DNA of 64,000 nt, taken from Tenodera sinensis. Taxonomy: Eukaryota; Arthropoda; Insecta; Mantodea; Mantidae. This document shows, piece by piece, positions 10,690 through 24,249 of this stretch (position 1 is the first letter of the stretch; each line of letters begins with the position of its first letter). A program made the translations under genes and the position numbers. The notes beneath the pieces were generated by a model, which saw only the letters and a list, made by a program, of their open reading frames with translations, searched no databases and was not told the DNA's origin. Location: contig CM060966.1 in NCBI GenBank assembly GCA_030765045.1, positions 59,041,784-59,105,783 on the forward strand. Reading direction: 5' to 3'.

Positions 10690-11876
10690 GGGGAGAGTGG
10701 GCAAATTCTGTGCACTTAAGGTCGAGCAGCCATACTGACTAACAGAAATGTTATTAAGTTCCAGACTTTGTTTCACCTGTAACTTCATTAAATAAGCTCT
10801 CGAAATAGTGCAATTCCAAAGGCATCTTGCACTTTTGAGAAAGGTCGTTAGGTATTGAAAACTGAAAGTATACAATGCGCAGAATTAACCTACCTGGATG
10901 GGTAATTGTGCGCGCCGTATATGCTTGAAATGAACTTGAATATATGTGTCATAATTATCTTTAATGATAAACTAAATGCTACAGAATATTATATCAATGG
11001 TTAACTCCTATTACAGACTCAAATCAACTGTCCAGATGTTTCACTTAAGCTGCTTTTTAGTTTGTTTTTGTTTTCTGAGGCAGAGATCACAGAAGTTATC
11101 TTCTGCTGAATCCCATGCGCTACATTCTTCGCGGACCACCTGCCATAATCTACACATCTGTACCACATCTCATTATCACGTCCAAACTCAACACACGTCA
11201 TAGTTTAGGTATTGGAGCGACATCATTTTCATTTTCATCATCATCACCACACAGTTGTTTTTCACTGAATTCATCGGCATCAGATTCGCTATCTGAGAAA
11301 TCCAACTGTCGTTTACAGGACAGCAGCCGCTGGAATATTATGTCGATAATCTTCTTTCTGAGTCTCCTCCTCAACTACTTCAACTTGCAGATCCAAATTG
11401 TCAGAGGAAGGATAGAAGTTCGTTTCTGGTGCTACTAGTATTTAAATACACGAGAGACAATTCTGCGTGCCGCGCAAATTTGCCCGCCATAATAAGCGCA
11501 GAATTACCCAACACGGCATACATTCTTCCATCTAGCGTGGACACTTCAAAACATGCTTATTTCAAGCAGTTTTGTAGACATATCAAGCATAAACAATTCC
11601 AATTTAATAGTAATAGATAGATGAGAACAATTACACCATACCCATGCCATGCCTAACTTGCTCTTTAATGCAAATCTGTAACAAGAAATATATGCCCGAA
11701 GTGTTGCAGGTCACTGACTGCAGACGAATAGCTGTAATGGCGTCTTCCTCAACACACTAGTTAGTCAAACTGTTGAGCAGATGGCGACACTGGACAGAAC
11801 TAGGAATTCAGAGTAGGACCAGAGAAACATAGCAGCGCAAAATTACCCTCCTGCGCAGAATTCGCCCACCTTCCCC
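10690..11876 (-). mobile_element. pogo-like (Tc1/mariner superfamily) DNA transposon, degenerate
   Basis: Ends are imperfect inverted repeats: GGGGAGAGTGGGCAAATTCT on the left, and GGGGAAGGTGGGCGAATTCT reading in from the right. Each is flanked by TA (10688-10689, 11877-11878). Taking out the element and one TA puts the two halves of the interrupted LINE frame back in register, which fixes the boundary. The minus strand keeps the 3' end of a transposase gene, which gives the direction. Confidence 0.9.
11095..11350 (-). pseudogene. pogo-type transposase C-terminal tail
   Basis: Read on the minus strand with frame changes: an acidic Ser/Asp/Glu stretch (LDFSDSESDADEF, near 11300-11250), then a Cys-rich module (RCVDYGRW … EECSAWDS … NFCDLC, near 11165-11090). 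Many insect pogo/Tigger transposases end with such an acidic linker and a PHD-like zinc finger (recalled). The DDE core is gone. Confidence 0.6.
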
Positions 11877-11878
11877 TA

Positions 11879-12617
11879 CTCTGATAAATTATTTTCATTC
11901 CATAAATTTACAATGCAACATGGGAAAAACTAAGATAATGCACAATAGTATTCTGAAGAACAGTTGCAGTATAACACTGAAAATAAACAACAATAGTATG
12001 GAAGAAGTGAGAACACAGAAATTTTCAGGTGTTATTGTAGATAATCGGTTGACATGGGCACAACATATTGAGCACATTTGCAATAAAATCAGTAAGTCTG
12101 TATATCTGCTGAGATACTTCAGCAAATATAAAAACCAGAATATTTTAAAACTTATCTATTATGGATGTATCTACCCACATTTAATTTATGCTATTGAAAT
12201 ATGGGGGCTGCTGCAAAAACACTTATGAATAGGGTACTTCTCTATCAAAAGAAAAGTGTTCGAATTATGTTTAATTTAAAAGCTAGGTTATCTTGCAGGG
12301 AGACATTTATTAACAAAAGAATACTCACCATTTATTCTCTGTATGTATATAGAGTAATAATGTTAGTAATAGATAAGTATCAACCAATAAAAAATAATCA
12401 GATACATGAATATAATACAAGAAACAACATGAACTATCATAGAGATAATATAAATAAAAGTGTGTCTATGAAAGATTCACTATATCAGGGTATAAAGCTA
12501 TTTAATAAACTGCCGTGTGATGTTAAACCGATTGCAGAAGTATCAAAACGACAATTTGCTAAAAAATTGAAGGAATTTTTAATAAATAGATGCTTATATA
12601 GTTTGGATGAGTTGTAA
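11879..12617 (+). pseudogene. LINE reverse transcriptase thumb and C terminus
   Basis: Continues the LINE after the pogo-like insert. MGKTKIM, FSGVIVDNRLTWAQHI and LIYYGCIYPHLIYAIEIWG (to 12229) match the post-catalytic part of LINE ORF2. A frameshift near 12200 moves the protein to the frame ending at 12617, which holds YQKKSVRIMF and the EYNTRN block seen in this LINE group. Confidence 0.8.
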
Positions 12618-12858
12618 ATGTTTGTATTATAAATGTATTTATTATGTATATGTATGTATTAACCGACATATCCAACAACATTTATATGTTCTATATGGAT
12701 GAAATAAATAAATGCTAAATAGAAATAAAATGTAACATCCTTTGTGACAGTGCATTAAAATGTCTTATTAATAATTCATTATTAATAAGATTCTTGCATA
12801 TGAAGTAATTTATGTATGAGACAAAAATCATTAGTTGATCTGTAGATTGGTCATGATG

Positions 12859-14081
<1,223 letters not shown>

Positions 14082-14437
14082 CTAAAAAATATGTTTTACA
14101 TAATCTATAGATTGGTCACTCATGTTTTCATGTTTTATTGAATTCAAAAATTCCATTTGCTTCAATGAAATCTTTATTCCCTTTGTCATCCATTTTGTAC
14201 CTGTCGCTCTATTGCTATTCTGTACCTTAAATTTGTTTACATGGATTGTATTGTTCATTCTGTTTTGTAAAATGTTGATAAAGCCATCATACTTTTCATT
14301 TACAGTTTCTCTTTCATAAACCTCTTTCCAGGTTTGTTGTTGCAAAAAACTTTTTAATTTCTTTAAGTTTTTACAGTTTATTGACCATTTATATTCAAAT
14401 AGATTTGGAATTATAACTTTATTTACATTTACTTCTA

Positions 14438-15803
14438 CAGTCGCTGCAATGGAAATCTTTACAAGGTAATAAAAACAACAAATACCGACTTTACATGGTT
14501 TTATTTTTAACTTCTGCGTACAATTAGTACTTGGTCATATTTCCCTTAACTTTTATCACTTTCAGGAGTCTCCTAGGCATTGAGTCTGCTAGATATTCAA
14601 AATATTTTTTGTCCATTTCCACCCACAACTTCTTCAACACTTCCTGTAGCTCCTTAATACTTAAATGGTTGCAGCTCTTCTATTTTATTTTTCATTTGAT
14701 TCCAAGCATTTTCTATCGGATTTAGGTCAGGAGAGTTACCAGGCCATTCAAGTACAGGTATATTATCTTTCAGGAACTTCTGAACCATCTTTGTCCTATG
14801 TGCAGGGGCACCATCATGCATGAAGTACTGACACTGGTGAATCGGCCAAAATTTGAACAAATGCTGTTGTAACACTTCTAAATAGTTACTTCCCGTCATT
14901 GTGATATTCTTTGGGAGAAAGTACAAGCCACCTCTACCATAATTGCCACTAAAAGCACCCCATACCATCACACTTTCTGGATGGTTTTGGCAGTAAACTT
15001 TGGATCATATCGTGACACATTTTTGGCCTCCTCACCATTTTGGACTTTCCTCTGACCAGTTTGAAAGTGCTTTCATCAGAAAACATTACTTTACGCCAGT
15101 CCTCTAATGTCCAGTGCTGATATGTCTTGCAAAAATTTATCCTTTTCTTCTTCATAGCTTCAGTCAGAAGAGGCTTCTTGGCTGCACACCGACTTGGTAA
15201 ACATAAGTCTTTTTGAAGTCGATGCTGAATGGTCCTTATTGCAACATTGTTGAGAAGGTCTGGGTGTTTTTTCGTTAACCCTGCCGCTGTAATCCATGGA
15301 TCAGCCATCAGTTCTTGTTGAAGTCTTACTTTTACCACCTGAGCCGATTTTTCATCTTGGTGTGTTGCCAGGTGGAAAAGATGCTGCTGCTGTTTTTAGG
15401 TCATAAATAGCTTGTCTTGAAACCTTTAGATCGGCAGCTACACGAATCATAGAGGTACCTACTTCCAATAGAGTTAAAGCATGAATCTTCTCCTCAGAAG
15501 TGAGCTTGTTGTGTCCCATTATTTGTATTATAATGAGAAATACACAACTTTAAAAATGGCACTCAGGTTAAAAATTTAATAATGACGACAAACTAGAAAC
15601 AGAACACTTTGTACAAATACCAGAGACTGACTGAGACCTGGGCTGCTAATAGAAGCAAGCTGCTACTGTGCACTCAAGAATCACGTGATTTACAGCTCTG
15701 CCCGCTCCTTTGTATAGTTGCAGGAGAAGAACAAACTGAGCACATTGTCTACATAAAGATTTTCCTTGCACTAACAATGTAAAGATTTCAATTGTGGCGA
15801 CTG
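14438..15803 (-). mobile_element. Tc1-like DNA transposon
   Basis: Inverted repeats of about 28 bp start CAGTCGCTGCAATGGAAATC (left) and CAGTCGCCACAATTGAAATC (right, inward). TA duplications lie at 14436-14437 and 15804-15805. It holds one transposase gene. It sits in the minus-strand LINE. Confidence 0.93.
14654..15519 (-). pseudogene. Tc1-like transposase, one stop and one frameshift
   Basis: The ATG at 15519 starts MGHNKLTSEEK, a helix-turn-helix DNA-binding start of Tc1 type. A TGA at 15352-15354 breaks the frame, which resumes as the ORF ending at 14949 and shifts once near 14960. Catalytic residues are present: VMFSDEST (Asp 1, near 15090), YFMHDGAPAHR (Asp 2, near 14820) and WPGNSPDLNPIENAW (Glu, near 14730), a DD34E layout. 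Intact it would be about 290 residues, close to the Tc1 norm. It cuts and pastes the element at TA. Confidence 0.88.
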
Positions 15804-16800
15804 TATAACCTGTCCAAAGTGGTCTCCTATTCCTGCTTTTATTACAAATTGTCTTCCATTTGGCTTCATCTAAATTGATAAAAACATTGTCTATACAAGT
15901 TCTAGATCACTTTGTAATTCTAGTGGATTCTAGTATAGGCACCTATTTTTAAGTTATGCCTATTTAGTATTCCCATTAATGTGTGTTTGGCCATGCTATC
16001 ACTTAATGTGTTACTATTTAAATCTCTCATTACAATTTTATCCTGTTTTCTTCTAACGAGTTTAACAATTTTTCCTTGTTCTTGAAACATATCTTTTTAT
16101 CTCCAGATGTAGATGTACACCCCAATAAGTATTACACTTCTTGTATTTAGGTTAATTTCTAGTGCTGCCAGTTCACATGCCATCGGTAATGTGAAATTGC
16201 TACAATCTATTTCTCTAAAATTTAGTTCATTTTCTACATATATGGCTACGCCCCCACTAACATTCTTGCCTGTAGCATGTTCCTAGAGTATAACCCTCAT
16301 AATTATTAGCCACTATTTCCTCATTTTTCTATGTTCTGTAATTATCATTATGTTTGGTTTTAGATCTTTTATATTTACATATAACATTCTACTAACATTC
16401 TTTTATTGCTTATAGCTTGAACATTCTGATGAAAGATACTTAATTTCCTCACTTTTCTTGTTTTAAATGATGTTTTCCCTCTAACAATTTTTCATTTCCC
16501 CACACTTCCTAACATGTCAATTTTTGTTTCACATGTTACATTTTTTATTTGGTGCTGTATTTTCTCACCTCCTGGCTCTATTTTTAGTTTTTCTGTTCCA
16601 TGCATATGTTGATTACTTCGTTAATCATCGGCCGCAGGAGTACCGAGCCCTTTCTATTTAAATGTAGCCCGTCCCTGCCCAAGCAACTTACATCTAGGAA
16701 CTTGTTTGTATTTACATAAATTGCATGCAAGGAATTATATGCCCATTCTATTTCTTCATTTAAATCTTTTAAAGAAAATCTTTACCAGCTGTATGTGAAA

Positions 16801-17229
16801 TAGAAAGAAAAAATATTTTGTTTTCTCATTACTATCCAGTGTTAATTAGATTATATTATTCAGTAAATTGATACTGTAAAGATCACTAAACATGCTAAAA
16901 AGAATCCACCTAAAGTATGCAAAGTGATATAAATAGTGAAACTTTTCAAATAATTTTTAGAAGTATTTGAGCTGACCTGTAAACACTTTTTTGTTTCACT
17001 TAAGTTACTTTTTATCCAGACACGTTTCAAAGACCAATGTCTCTATTATCAACTGTTTATTGAACTGGTCTTTAAAGAGGAAGAATCTGCTCTGGTTGTG
17101 ATTGTGCTGCTGTGTTACTAGAGGTAAACTTTAGGATGTTTTCTGCTTATGGTATTTCAAAATTCATGGCTAGGTGAACATTAGTCTTTATGTGTACATA
17201 TTTTTTTCCCAAATTATCAGTTCAGCTGT
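16801..17229. other. Unassigned; possibly Penelope 3' flank
   Basis: AT-rich. The stretch near 17020-17100 contains phrases (GACACGTTTCAAAG, AACTGGTCTTTAAAG) that could belong to the 3' untranslated part of the neighbouring Penelope-like remnant. No coding signal. Confidence 0.3.
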
Positions 17230-17590
17230 AGTTTTTACATATTTTAATATTATATCCTGTTTTATGGCAAGCTGAGTTGACCAGAAGTGACAGGCTAAGG
17301 CTGATTTATCAATTTGTTTTAGTTTTATGTTTATAATTGTGTGCCTTAAGTCTTGTTTTCAGATTCTTTGTTTTTTGGCCAATGTATATTTTTGGGCAAT
17401 CTTTGCATTTTACTTGCTACACATTGGATTTTGAAGTGGCTGGTATTGTGGCTTTTAATGGATAGGTTAGCAGATTTCTCAGGTTGAATTTGTTGTAAGA
17501 AGCTAGCTTAATGTTATGCTCCTGGAACAGTTTCTGGAATTTGTTGTGCACCTTTGGTGGAATGATACCAACAAATGGCATGATTCTCAA
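17230..17590 (-). pseudogene. Penelope-like element, C-terminal GIY-YIG endonuclease remnant
   Basis: On the minus strand the decayed frame reads IIPPKVHNKFQKLF, then NLRNLLTYPLK, then VKCKDCPKIYIGQKTKNLKT. The C-x2-C and YIGQ features are those of the GIY-YIG nuclease domain fused to Penelope reverse transcriptases. Several stops; the polymerase part is not seen. Confidence 0.65.
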
Positions 17591-18091
17591 TTTTATTCAC
17601 TGGAGTATAACAATGTAGTGGTCAAAAGTGACTCACCAAGCTATTGCTATTGCTGAAACATATTTCGTACATTAGCTGAGACAGCTTCATTTAAAACTCA
17701 GTTATTGCTGCATGTTACATGAACACCTCAACCCCTTCCCCCATTGTTTTGTATGTTTTCATTTAGACACAACAGACTATGAAATGTTGCATTCATTCAT
17801 TTACGGGAAACACAGTGAAATCTATCAAGAGTTATAGTCCAGCGACTCTAGTCTCAACTCCTTTCATTCATTATTAAGCATGAAATGAAACCTAACAACC
17901 TATAATAATGCAAAACTTAAAAATTTAAAGTATCCAAAAAGTAACACAGATTTGTCTCAAAATATGAGACATATTACATATCACCAAGTATCAAGAGTAA
18001 TGAGATATCAATGGTATCAAGGTCCTTCCCTACTTCTAACCCTTCTTGGGGTTGCTTGCATAAACCTTAGCTTTGAGTATTCTGGTAACAC
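17591..18091. other. Unassigned AT-rich sequence
   Basis: No ORF, repeat match inside the window or splice-flanked frame seen. It ends at the target duplication ATAATCAC (18092-18099). Confidence 0.4.
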
Positions 18092-18099
18092 ATAATCAC

Positions 18100-19269
<1,170 letters not shown>

Positions 19270-19277
19270 ATAATCAC

Positions 19278-19554
19278 TTAATTTACAAGTAAACAGCAAG
19301 CAAAAGCAATTTGTTAAGGCTGTCACAGATCAAGCTGGTGGCAGGTGATAGTTGCATTGTTCTATTATATTTAGCAACTTAAGATGTTCTTGGGATCAAA
19401 GTTCTCTTAAGAAAGAATATACTGTCAAGACACATTAAGTCAGCCCACAGCTGAATGCATCTCAGTCAATTCATATAGAAATATGGTTAATATGGTAATG
19501 AAAACAAGCTATACTATATATGTATATATACACTAGATATAATAATGTACTAAC
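19278..19554 (-). other. Presumed intron sequence downstream of the myosin exon
   Basis: Starts with the donor TTAGTAC side of the exon. No further exon recognised. Confidence 0.4.
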
Positions 19555-19702
19555 CATAATCATTATTGATGGTGCATCCTTCTGTGCCATCAATATTGTT
19601 TGTGGGGATGAAGCCAATGTTGCCAAGTTTCAGTACAGATGCCACAATTTTGAACACATTAACAATATCTTCTTGTGAAAAGCCTAAAATCTCCAAAGCT
19701 CT
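19555..19702 (-). CDS. Unconventional myosin motor-domain exon (host gene)
   Basis: On the minus strand a 148-nt exon lies between a polypyrimidine tract plus CAG (ending 19703) and a GT donor (19554-19553). It encodes RALEILGFSQEDI, VFKIVASVLKLGNI and TNNIDGTEGC. The first two match the region of myosin heads before the loop where most myosins read ILHLGNI, so this is part of the actin-based motor. It starts in phase 0 and ends after one base of a codon. No stop or frameshift, unlike every transposon ORF nearby. I cannot assign the myosin class, and I found no neighbouring exon in the window, so the flanking introns would be long and packed with repeats. A processed or isolated gene fragment is possible but less likely given two clean splice sites. 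Confidence 0.75.
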
Positions 19703-20750
19703 CTGAAAATTAAGAAAAGAAGTGGTTATTTCCAAGGTGAACATGCATAATGTTCACCATATTAGAAAGTGGTGGTACTTTCTAATACTGTGAATATAGT
19801 GCTTTTGTGTAATGCATTTCCATAAGAAAGTTTGGTTTCCAATGGCATAATGTATACCTTGTATCAAGGAATATGAAAGAATGCCATAATAGCATAGATT
19901 ATATTGTTGTTGTTGTCATGATAATGAGGAAGCCCTTCCTAGATACCTACATAAAACAGAGGAACAGAAAAGAGAGGGCACATATTTTTAAACACTTGAC
20001 ATTATAGTACACATTAGTAAAAGAAGGTCATGCACGAATGAATACAGATCCATGTAACTTCACTTACTTCCATAAGGAAAATTTATACATTTTGGCAATG
20101 TTACAGACATTTGCTTTTATCTTCAGATATGATAAACCATTGATACAGTCACTGGTTGTAGATCTTGTTTTATAGATCTACAGTGATGACGAGATACGGT
20201 TTAAATTGCACTCCAAAGTAAAATAAAATATTTTATCTACTACTATAATAATCAGTAACCCTTTAATTCTAGGGAACAAAAGCTATACTCTACATTATGA
20301 CAAAACACAAAACAGGCTGTCAAAACATACTATAGAAATTTAACAAAACATAAAATAAACTTTGCCTGTAATTGAACTTTCTCCCCTAAATATTAGATCA
20401 GCAATTTTCTTCTTACCCTTCACATTTTCTTCTATATAAAAATCTTTCCTGCTGAACTGTGAAAATCACCTCCTTCACTTACTTTTATTTTAAATTCACA
20501 TAGGAATTTAGCACCCAAAATTGCAGAATATAATGCTTGTTTGTGTATTGAATCTGTTCGTTTCCACAATAAATTTCATTAAGTACACTACAGATGGAAC
20601 ATTTACTAAAATTCTCTTAACGCAGATAAAATATTGCAGACAATGCATTGCAAAATTAGGATTAGTAACTTACAGCTCTCAAACACTCCCTTTGATTGTG
20701 TTCTAAATTGAGACTCTTGTTACTGAACCTCTGCTTTCTTAACTAGTTTT
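19703..20750 (-). other. Presumed intron; AT-rich, nothing recognised
   Basis: I looked for the preceding myosin exon on the minus strand and saw no convincing acceptor/donor pair around a myosin-like frame. A possible donor at about 20672 (GAGCTGTAAGTTAC, minus strand) has no supporting homology. Confidence 0.4.
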
Positions 20751-21180
20751 CTAAATACAGTGCTGTCAATTACCAGGATTAATTATCAGTGCCACAAGTG
20801 TACCAGAATTTCACCTTGTGAAATTTCTTGCCAGTAAATCTACTGACAAGGGCTGTTGCTTTTAACCCACCGGCGGGCGCACTGTTGTAAAAAGTACAAC
20901 AGCAGCTGTTTTTATGCTTTATCAATGCCTTAACCTTGAGCTAATGTGCCGCCGCTACAATGTATTCCTCTACTGTTGTTTACTCGACAATGTTACTATG
21001 GTTTCAGTTTCCTTGTTCAGCTTTGTCAGTTTGTTTTCTGAATTGTAAGCAATAGGGTGCTAATGTTGTAATAAGTACAACGTGCGCCTGCTCTTGTAAC
21101 AGTTGCAAGCTTTGTTTCTAAAAGTCAATATGCAGAGGTGAGTATAATAAACAGTGAAATGTACTTATTCACAGTTTTTT

Positions 21181-22060
21181 GCTTTCTCTACTGGTAAGTA
21201 GGGGAAGTATTGTATTCCACCCAAAAATTCAATGTCGAGATTTCACCGGAAATACATGTTTTGAGGCCCCCTGAATCCAAAAGAAAGCATTTTTAGAAAA
21301 AGGTCCGCGTGTGTGTCTGTGTGTGTGTCAGTCTGTCTGTCAGTCTGTCAGTCTGTGGACAGCATAACTCAAAAACGAAAAGTCGGTTAAAAACCAAAGT
21401 TGCTATTTAAGTTTAATGTCTTTCAAGGATGCGACATGAGATTTTGAAGAAAATAGCCCCACCCTAAACTACCCTTTACATGGAAAATTTTTCCAAAATT
21501 TTGATTTCTTCAAAATGGCTCTTACGATTTTGATTGAAATATCATATGTTTGAGATATTTTGATGACAAATGAAATGTATATCTTGAATTTTCTGGATAT
21601 AGCCCCTGTAGTCGTATTTACTCTGGACGACTTTTGCATAACTGGTAAACTGTTAGAGATAGACCAAATTATACTATACAAAAAATGTAAATCTTGCTAA
21701 AATACACAATTTATGTCTCAATAAATTTTCTTGTAGGGTGAACCATTTCGGAGATATTCCTTGTTATGTGTGTGAGTTTCAGAAAACTTTGAACTTTCGT
21801 GAAATGGATCATTGCTGTTGATTTTTTTTATATGTTAAGTGTGCAAAGGCAACAGAATCTCAAACATTTGACTATCGCACAAAGCCTACTGTATTCTAAC
21901 ATTCCCCTTGTACCTACAAGGAAATAAGCAATAAGATAATTTGTACAAATGTGTATCTCAACTATCAAGAAAGAAGACATAGGAATAAGAGTTTGTAAGA
22001 ATGGTTAGTACAAGAGTAGAGAAAGTCATGTGAGTGCAACACATCAGATTTTTTTATTTT
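21181..22060 (+). repeat. Mosaic repeat family, copy a
   Basis: About 880 bp, from CTTTCTCTACTGGTAAGTAG to AACACATCAGATTTTT. Both ends read CTTTCTCTACT inward. Other copies in the window: 51712-52551 (inverted), 36345-37440, 43115-44880 and 58630-59461. No coding. It sits inside the piggyBac element. Confidence 0.85.
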
Positions 22061-22174
22061 CAATAGCTCCATATGAAATGTTGATTTTGTTATATTGGCA
22101 CATTTCTTTTGATCACCCGTGAAGCATTGATCAATAACGTTCGCCGTGAAAGCTTCAAATCTTAAACGTTTCTT

Positions 22175-23980
22175 TTGTTATTTTATTTCAGTTCCAAAGG
22201 TTTATCAGAAGAGGAAATTCGCAAGTTACTCTTAGAGAGCAATGATGAGGTATATTCAGACTTTTCAGACCTGGAGGAAAGTGATGTGGATTTGAGTGAT
22301 GAAAACATTGAATCTGAGGACCATGACAGCGAATCTGAACTGGAAGCTGCGGATGGTGATGATTTCGTAGAGCCCATGGAAGATCTGGAATTCTTTATTG
22401 GAAAAGACCAAGTTACGCGTTTGTGTAAAAGTGAGTGTGCTAAACTTTCAAAAACCAAAAGAAAAAACATTGTGAAAATTCTGCCAGGCCCCAAGAGAAA
22501 TGTGATGGACATAACTGACGAAGTCGATGCTTTTCTGAAAATAATTGACCTTGACATTATTGATGAAATTGTTAACTATACAAATATGTATATAACTAGA
22601 CAGCGAGGTACTCATAAATTCTCGCGTGAAAGGGAAATAAAGTGACATCAAGACACGAAATAATGATAGTGTTGGGGATTCTTTTCTTGATTGGTACAAG
22701 AAAGGGTCATCATGCTAATGTAAAGGAACTTTGGGTGGCAGATGGAACAGGAATGCAACTGCTCAGGGCTGTAATGAGTTACGAAAGGTTTTGTATGTGG
22801 TTTGATGACATGCAAACGAGGAATGATAGGGGAAAAACTGATTAAGTTGGTTGCAATTCATACAGTGTTGGAAGTTTTTGTTACTAATTGTCAAAATTCT
22901 TATACCCTAGGTGAATTCACCACAGTAGATGAAATGCTTCATCCCTTTAGAGGTCGGTGTGGATGGATACAGTACATTCCCAGCAAACCAGCTAGATATG
23001 GAATAAAAATGTTTGCATTATACAATGCAAAAACATTTTATTGCAGTAATCTGGAGGTTTATTGCCGCAAGCAACGAGAAGGGCATTGCTGCATATCTAA
23101 TGTTCCTGAGGATATAGTGAAGAGACTTGAGGTGCCAATAGAAAACTCCAACAGGAATCTAACTACTGACAATTCGTACACAAGCTATCCACTTGCTGAA
23201 TATTTACTGCAAAAGAAAATTACGTGTATTGGAACAACGAGAAAGAACAGACATAAAATTCCTCCAGAATTTCTCCCAAACAAAGCAAGAGAAATTGGAA
23301 AAACATTGTTCGGATTTCAGAAGGACAAGACCTTAGTTTCATATGTTCCTCGTAAAAACTGTGCTGTCGTACTTCTGTTTACTATGCATGACACAGCAGC
23401 ACTTGATGAAGAAACTCACAAACCAGAAATAATCACAGACTACAATATGAAAAAAGGTGGAATTGACGTTGTAGATAAAAAGTGTGCCTCTTACTCCGTT
23501 TCAAGGATTACTAGAAGATGGCCATTGGCTATATTCTTCACCCTTTTGAACACTGCTGGTATAAATTCGCAAGTATTGTTCTCCTTTACAAAGCCAGAGA
23601 CAACTTCACGAAAACGTATTTACCTCAAGAAGCTAGCAGAAAGTCTTATGAAAGAACAACTCACATCTAGAACCCAACTCAAATCGCTGCCAACCGATCT
23701 CACCGTATTTCTTATGCAGTTCCGTGGAGAAGCATCGTCTTCTGAAGATAAGATCCTTGAACCTCCATTAAAGAAACGTGGGCATGTATCCTTTGTGGGC
23801 ATCAAAAAAATTCCTCAGCTTCCATTAAATGTGATAGATGCGGAAACTTTGCTTGTAAAAGTCATACTAAGAAACAAATTGTATGTGAAAGGTGTTATGA
23901 AAGTGAATGTGTTTCAGAATAGCTGGATAAAATGGTATCACAGAGAACTAAAAGAGCTAAGTTTTTGTTATACGATGTGA
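22175..23980 (+). pseudogene. piggyBac transposase, frameshifted
   Basis: Three overlapping frames (22175-22645, 22642-22845, 22802-23980). The N-terminal part is acidic (SDFSDLEESDVDLSDEN) as in the family, and follows a possible splice acceptor (TTTTATTTCAG, near 22190). Then FLKIIDLDIIDEIVNYTNMY; the core HPFRGRCGWIQYIPSKPARY (near 22945); TTDNSYTSYPLAEYL (second Asp region); and YNMKKGGIDVVDKK (third Asp region, near 23450). A C-terminal Cys-rich module (CDRCGNFAC, CERCYESEC) is readable near 23835-23925, but in another frame from the ORF. Breaks near 22640, 22840 and 23830 make it inactive. Confidence 0.88.
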
Positions 23981-24249
23981 TAATAGTTGTACTGAACTGT
24001 TTTATTCAAAATATTAACCAGTTTTTTTATCATACACTGGCTATCGTTTAAAAATGTCCATGTCGTAAATTTTACAACGGACGCCTGCTCATGTGACAAA
24101 ATTAGGTGTGCCTGCCGGAAGGTTAAGCACACTTAAAAACCATTTCTCTGGGCCAATTTTAAACCTATGACCTTGGAATCAACAGAGCACCACTTTAGTA
24201 ACTGTCACTCAGACAACACTTACCAAAATGTATGATCGTAGCATCATTT

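Larger units (their letters stand above)
9907..12857 (+). mobile_element. CR1-like LINE, 5'-truncated, split by a pogo-like element
   Basis: Reverse transcriptase coding on both sides of 10690-11876, then a 3' region with AATAAATAAA and a tetranucleotide tail from 12859. The endonuclease and ORF1 are absent, so it is 5'-truncated. The clade assignment rests on the finger motifs and the C-terminal NTRN block, so CR1-like is an informed guess; jockey is the alternative. Confidence 0.75.
14082..16800 (-). mobile_element. CR1-like LINE fragment (ORF1 esterase end, endonuclease, linker), split by Tc1
   Basis: On the minus strand, decayed coding is seen in two blocks. The first, about 16790-15806, has an ORF1 segment with RDGLHLNRKGSVLL (like the SGNH-esterase domain of CR1-type ORF1) near 16700-16640, then an APE endonuclease with GGVAIYVENELNF near 16260-16230 and DLNSNTLS near 16000. 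The second, 14436-14082, is the endonuclease-polymerase linker with KWMTKGIKIS near 14190. The reverse transcriptase is missing, because the fragment stops at the microsatellite. Many stops. Confidence 0.7.
20866..24122 (+). mobile_element. piggyBac-type DNA transposon
   Basis: Flanked by TTAA (20862-20865, 24123-24126). Ends are CCCACCGGCGGGCGCAC and, inward from the right, CCTTCCGGCAGGCACAC. An internal inverted motif (TTGTAAAAAGTACAAC near 20885; TTGTAAAATTTACGAC inward near 24078) follows each end. It contains a decayed transposase, and upstream of it a copy of the mosaic repeat at 21181-22060. Confidence 0.93.
20755..24200 (-). repeat. tRNA-headed SINE (family 1), split by piggyBac
   Basis: Body at 20755-20865 and tRNA-like head side at 24123-24200 (AAGCACACTTAAAAACC, CTGGGCC) match the intact copy at 59031-59257. 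TTAA appears on both sides of the insert. Diverged, so older than the piggyBac insertion. Confidence 0.8.

Noticed and set aside
20640..20760. Upstream myosin exon with donor GAGCTGTAAGT
   Set aside because: The translated sequence before the donor is not convincingly myosin-like and no acceptor is evident.
22183..22557. Ser-rich ORF on the minus strand
   Set aside because: Shadow of the acidic N terminus of the piggyBac transposase.
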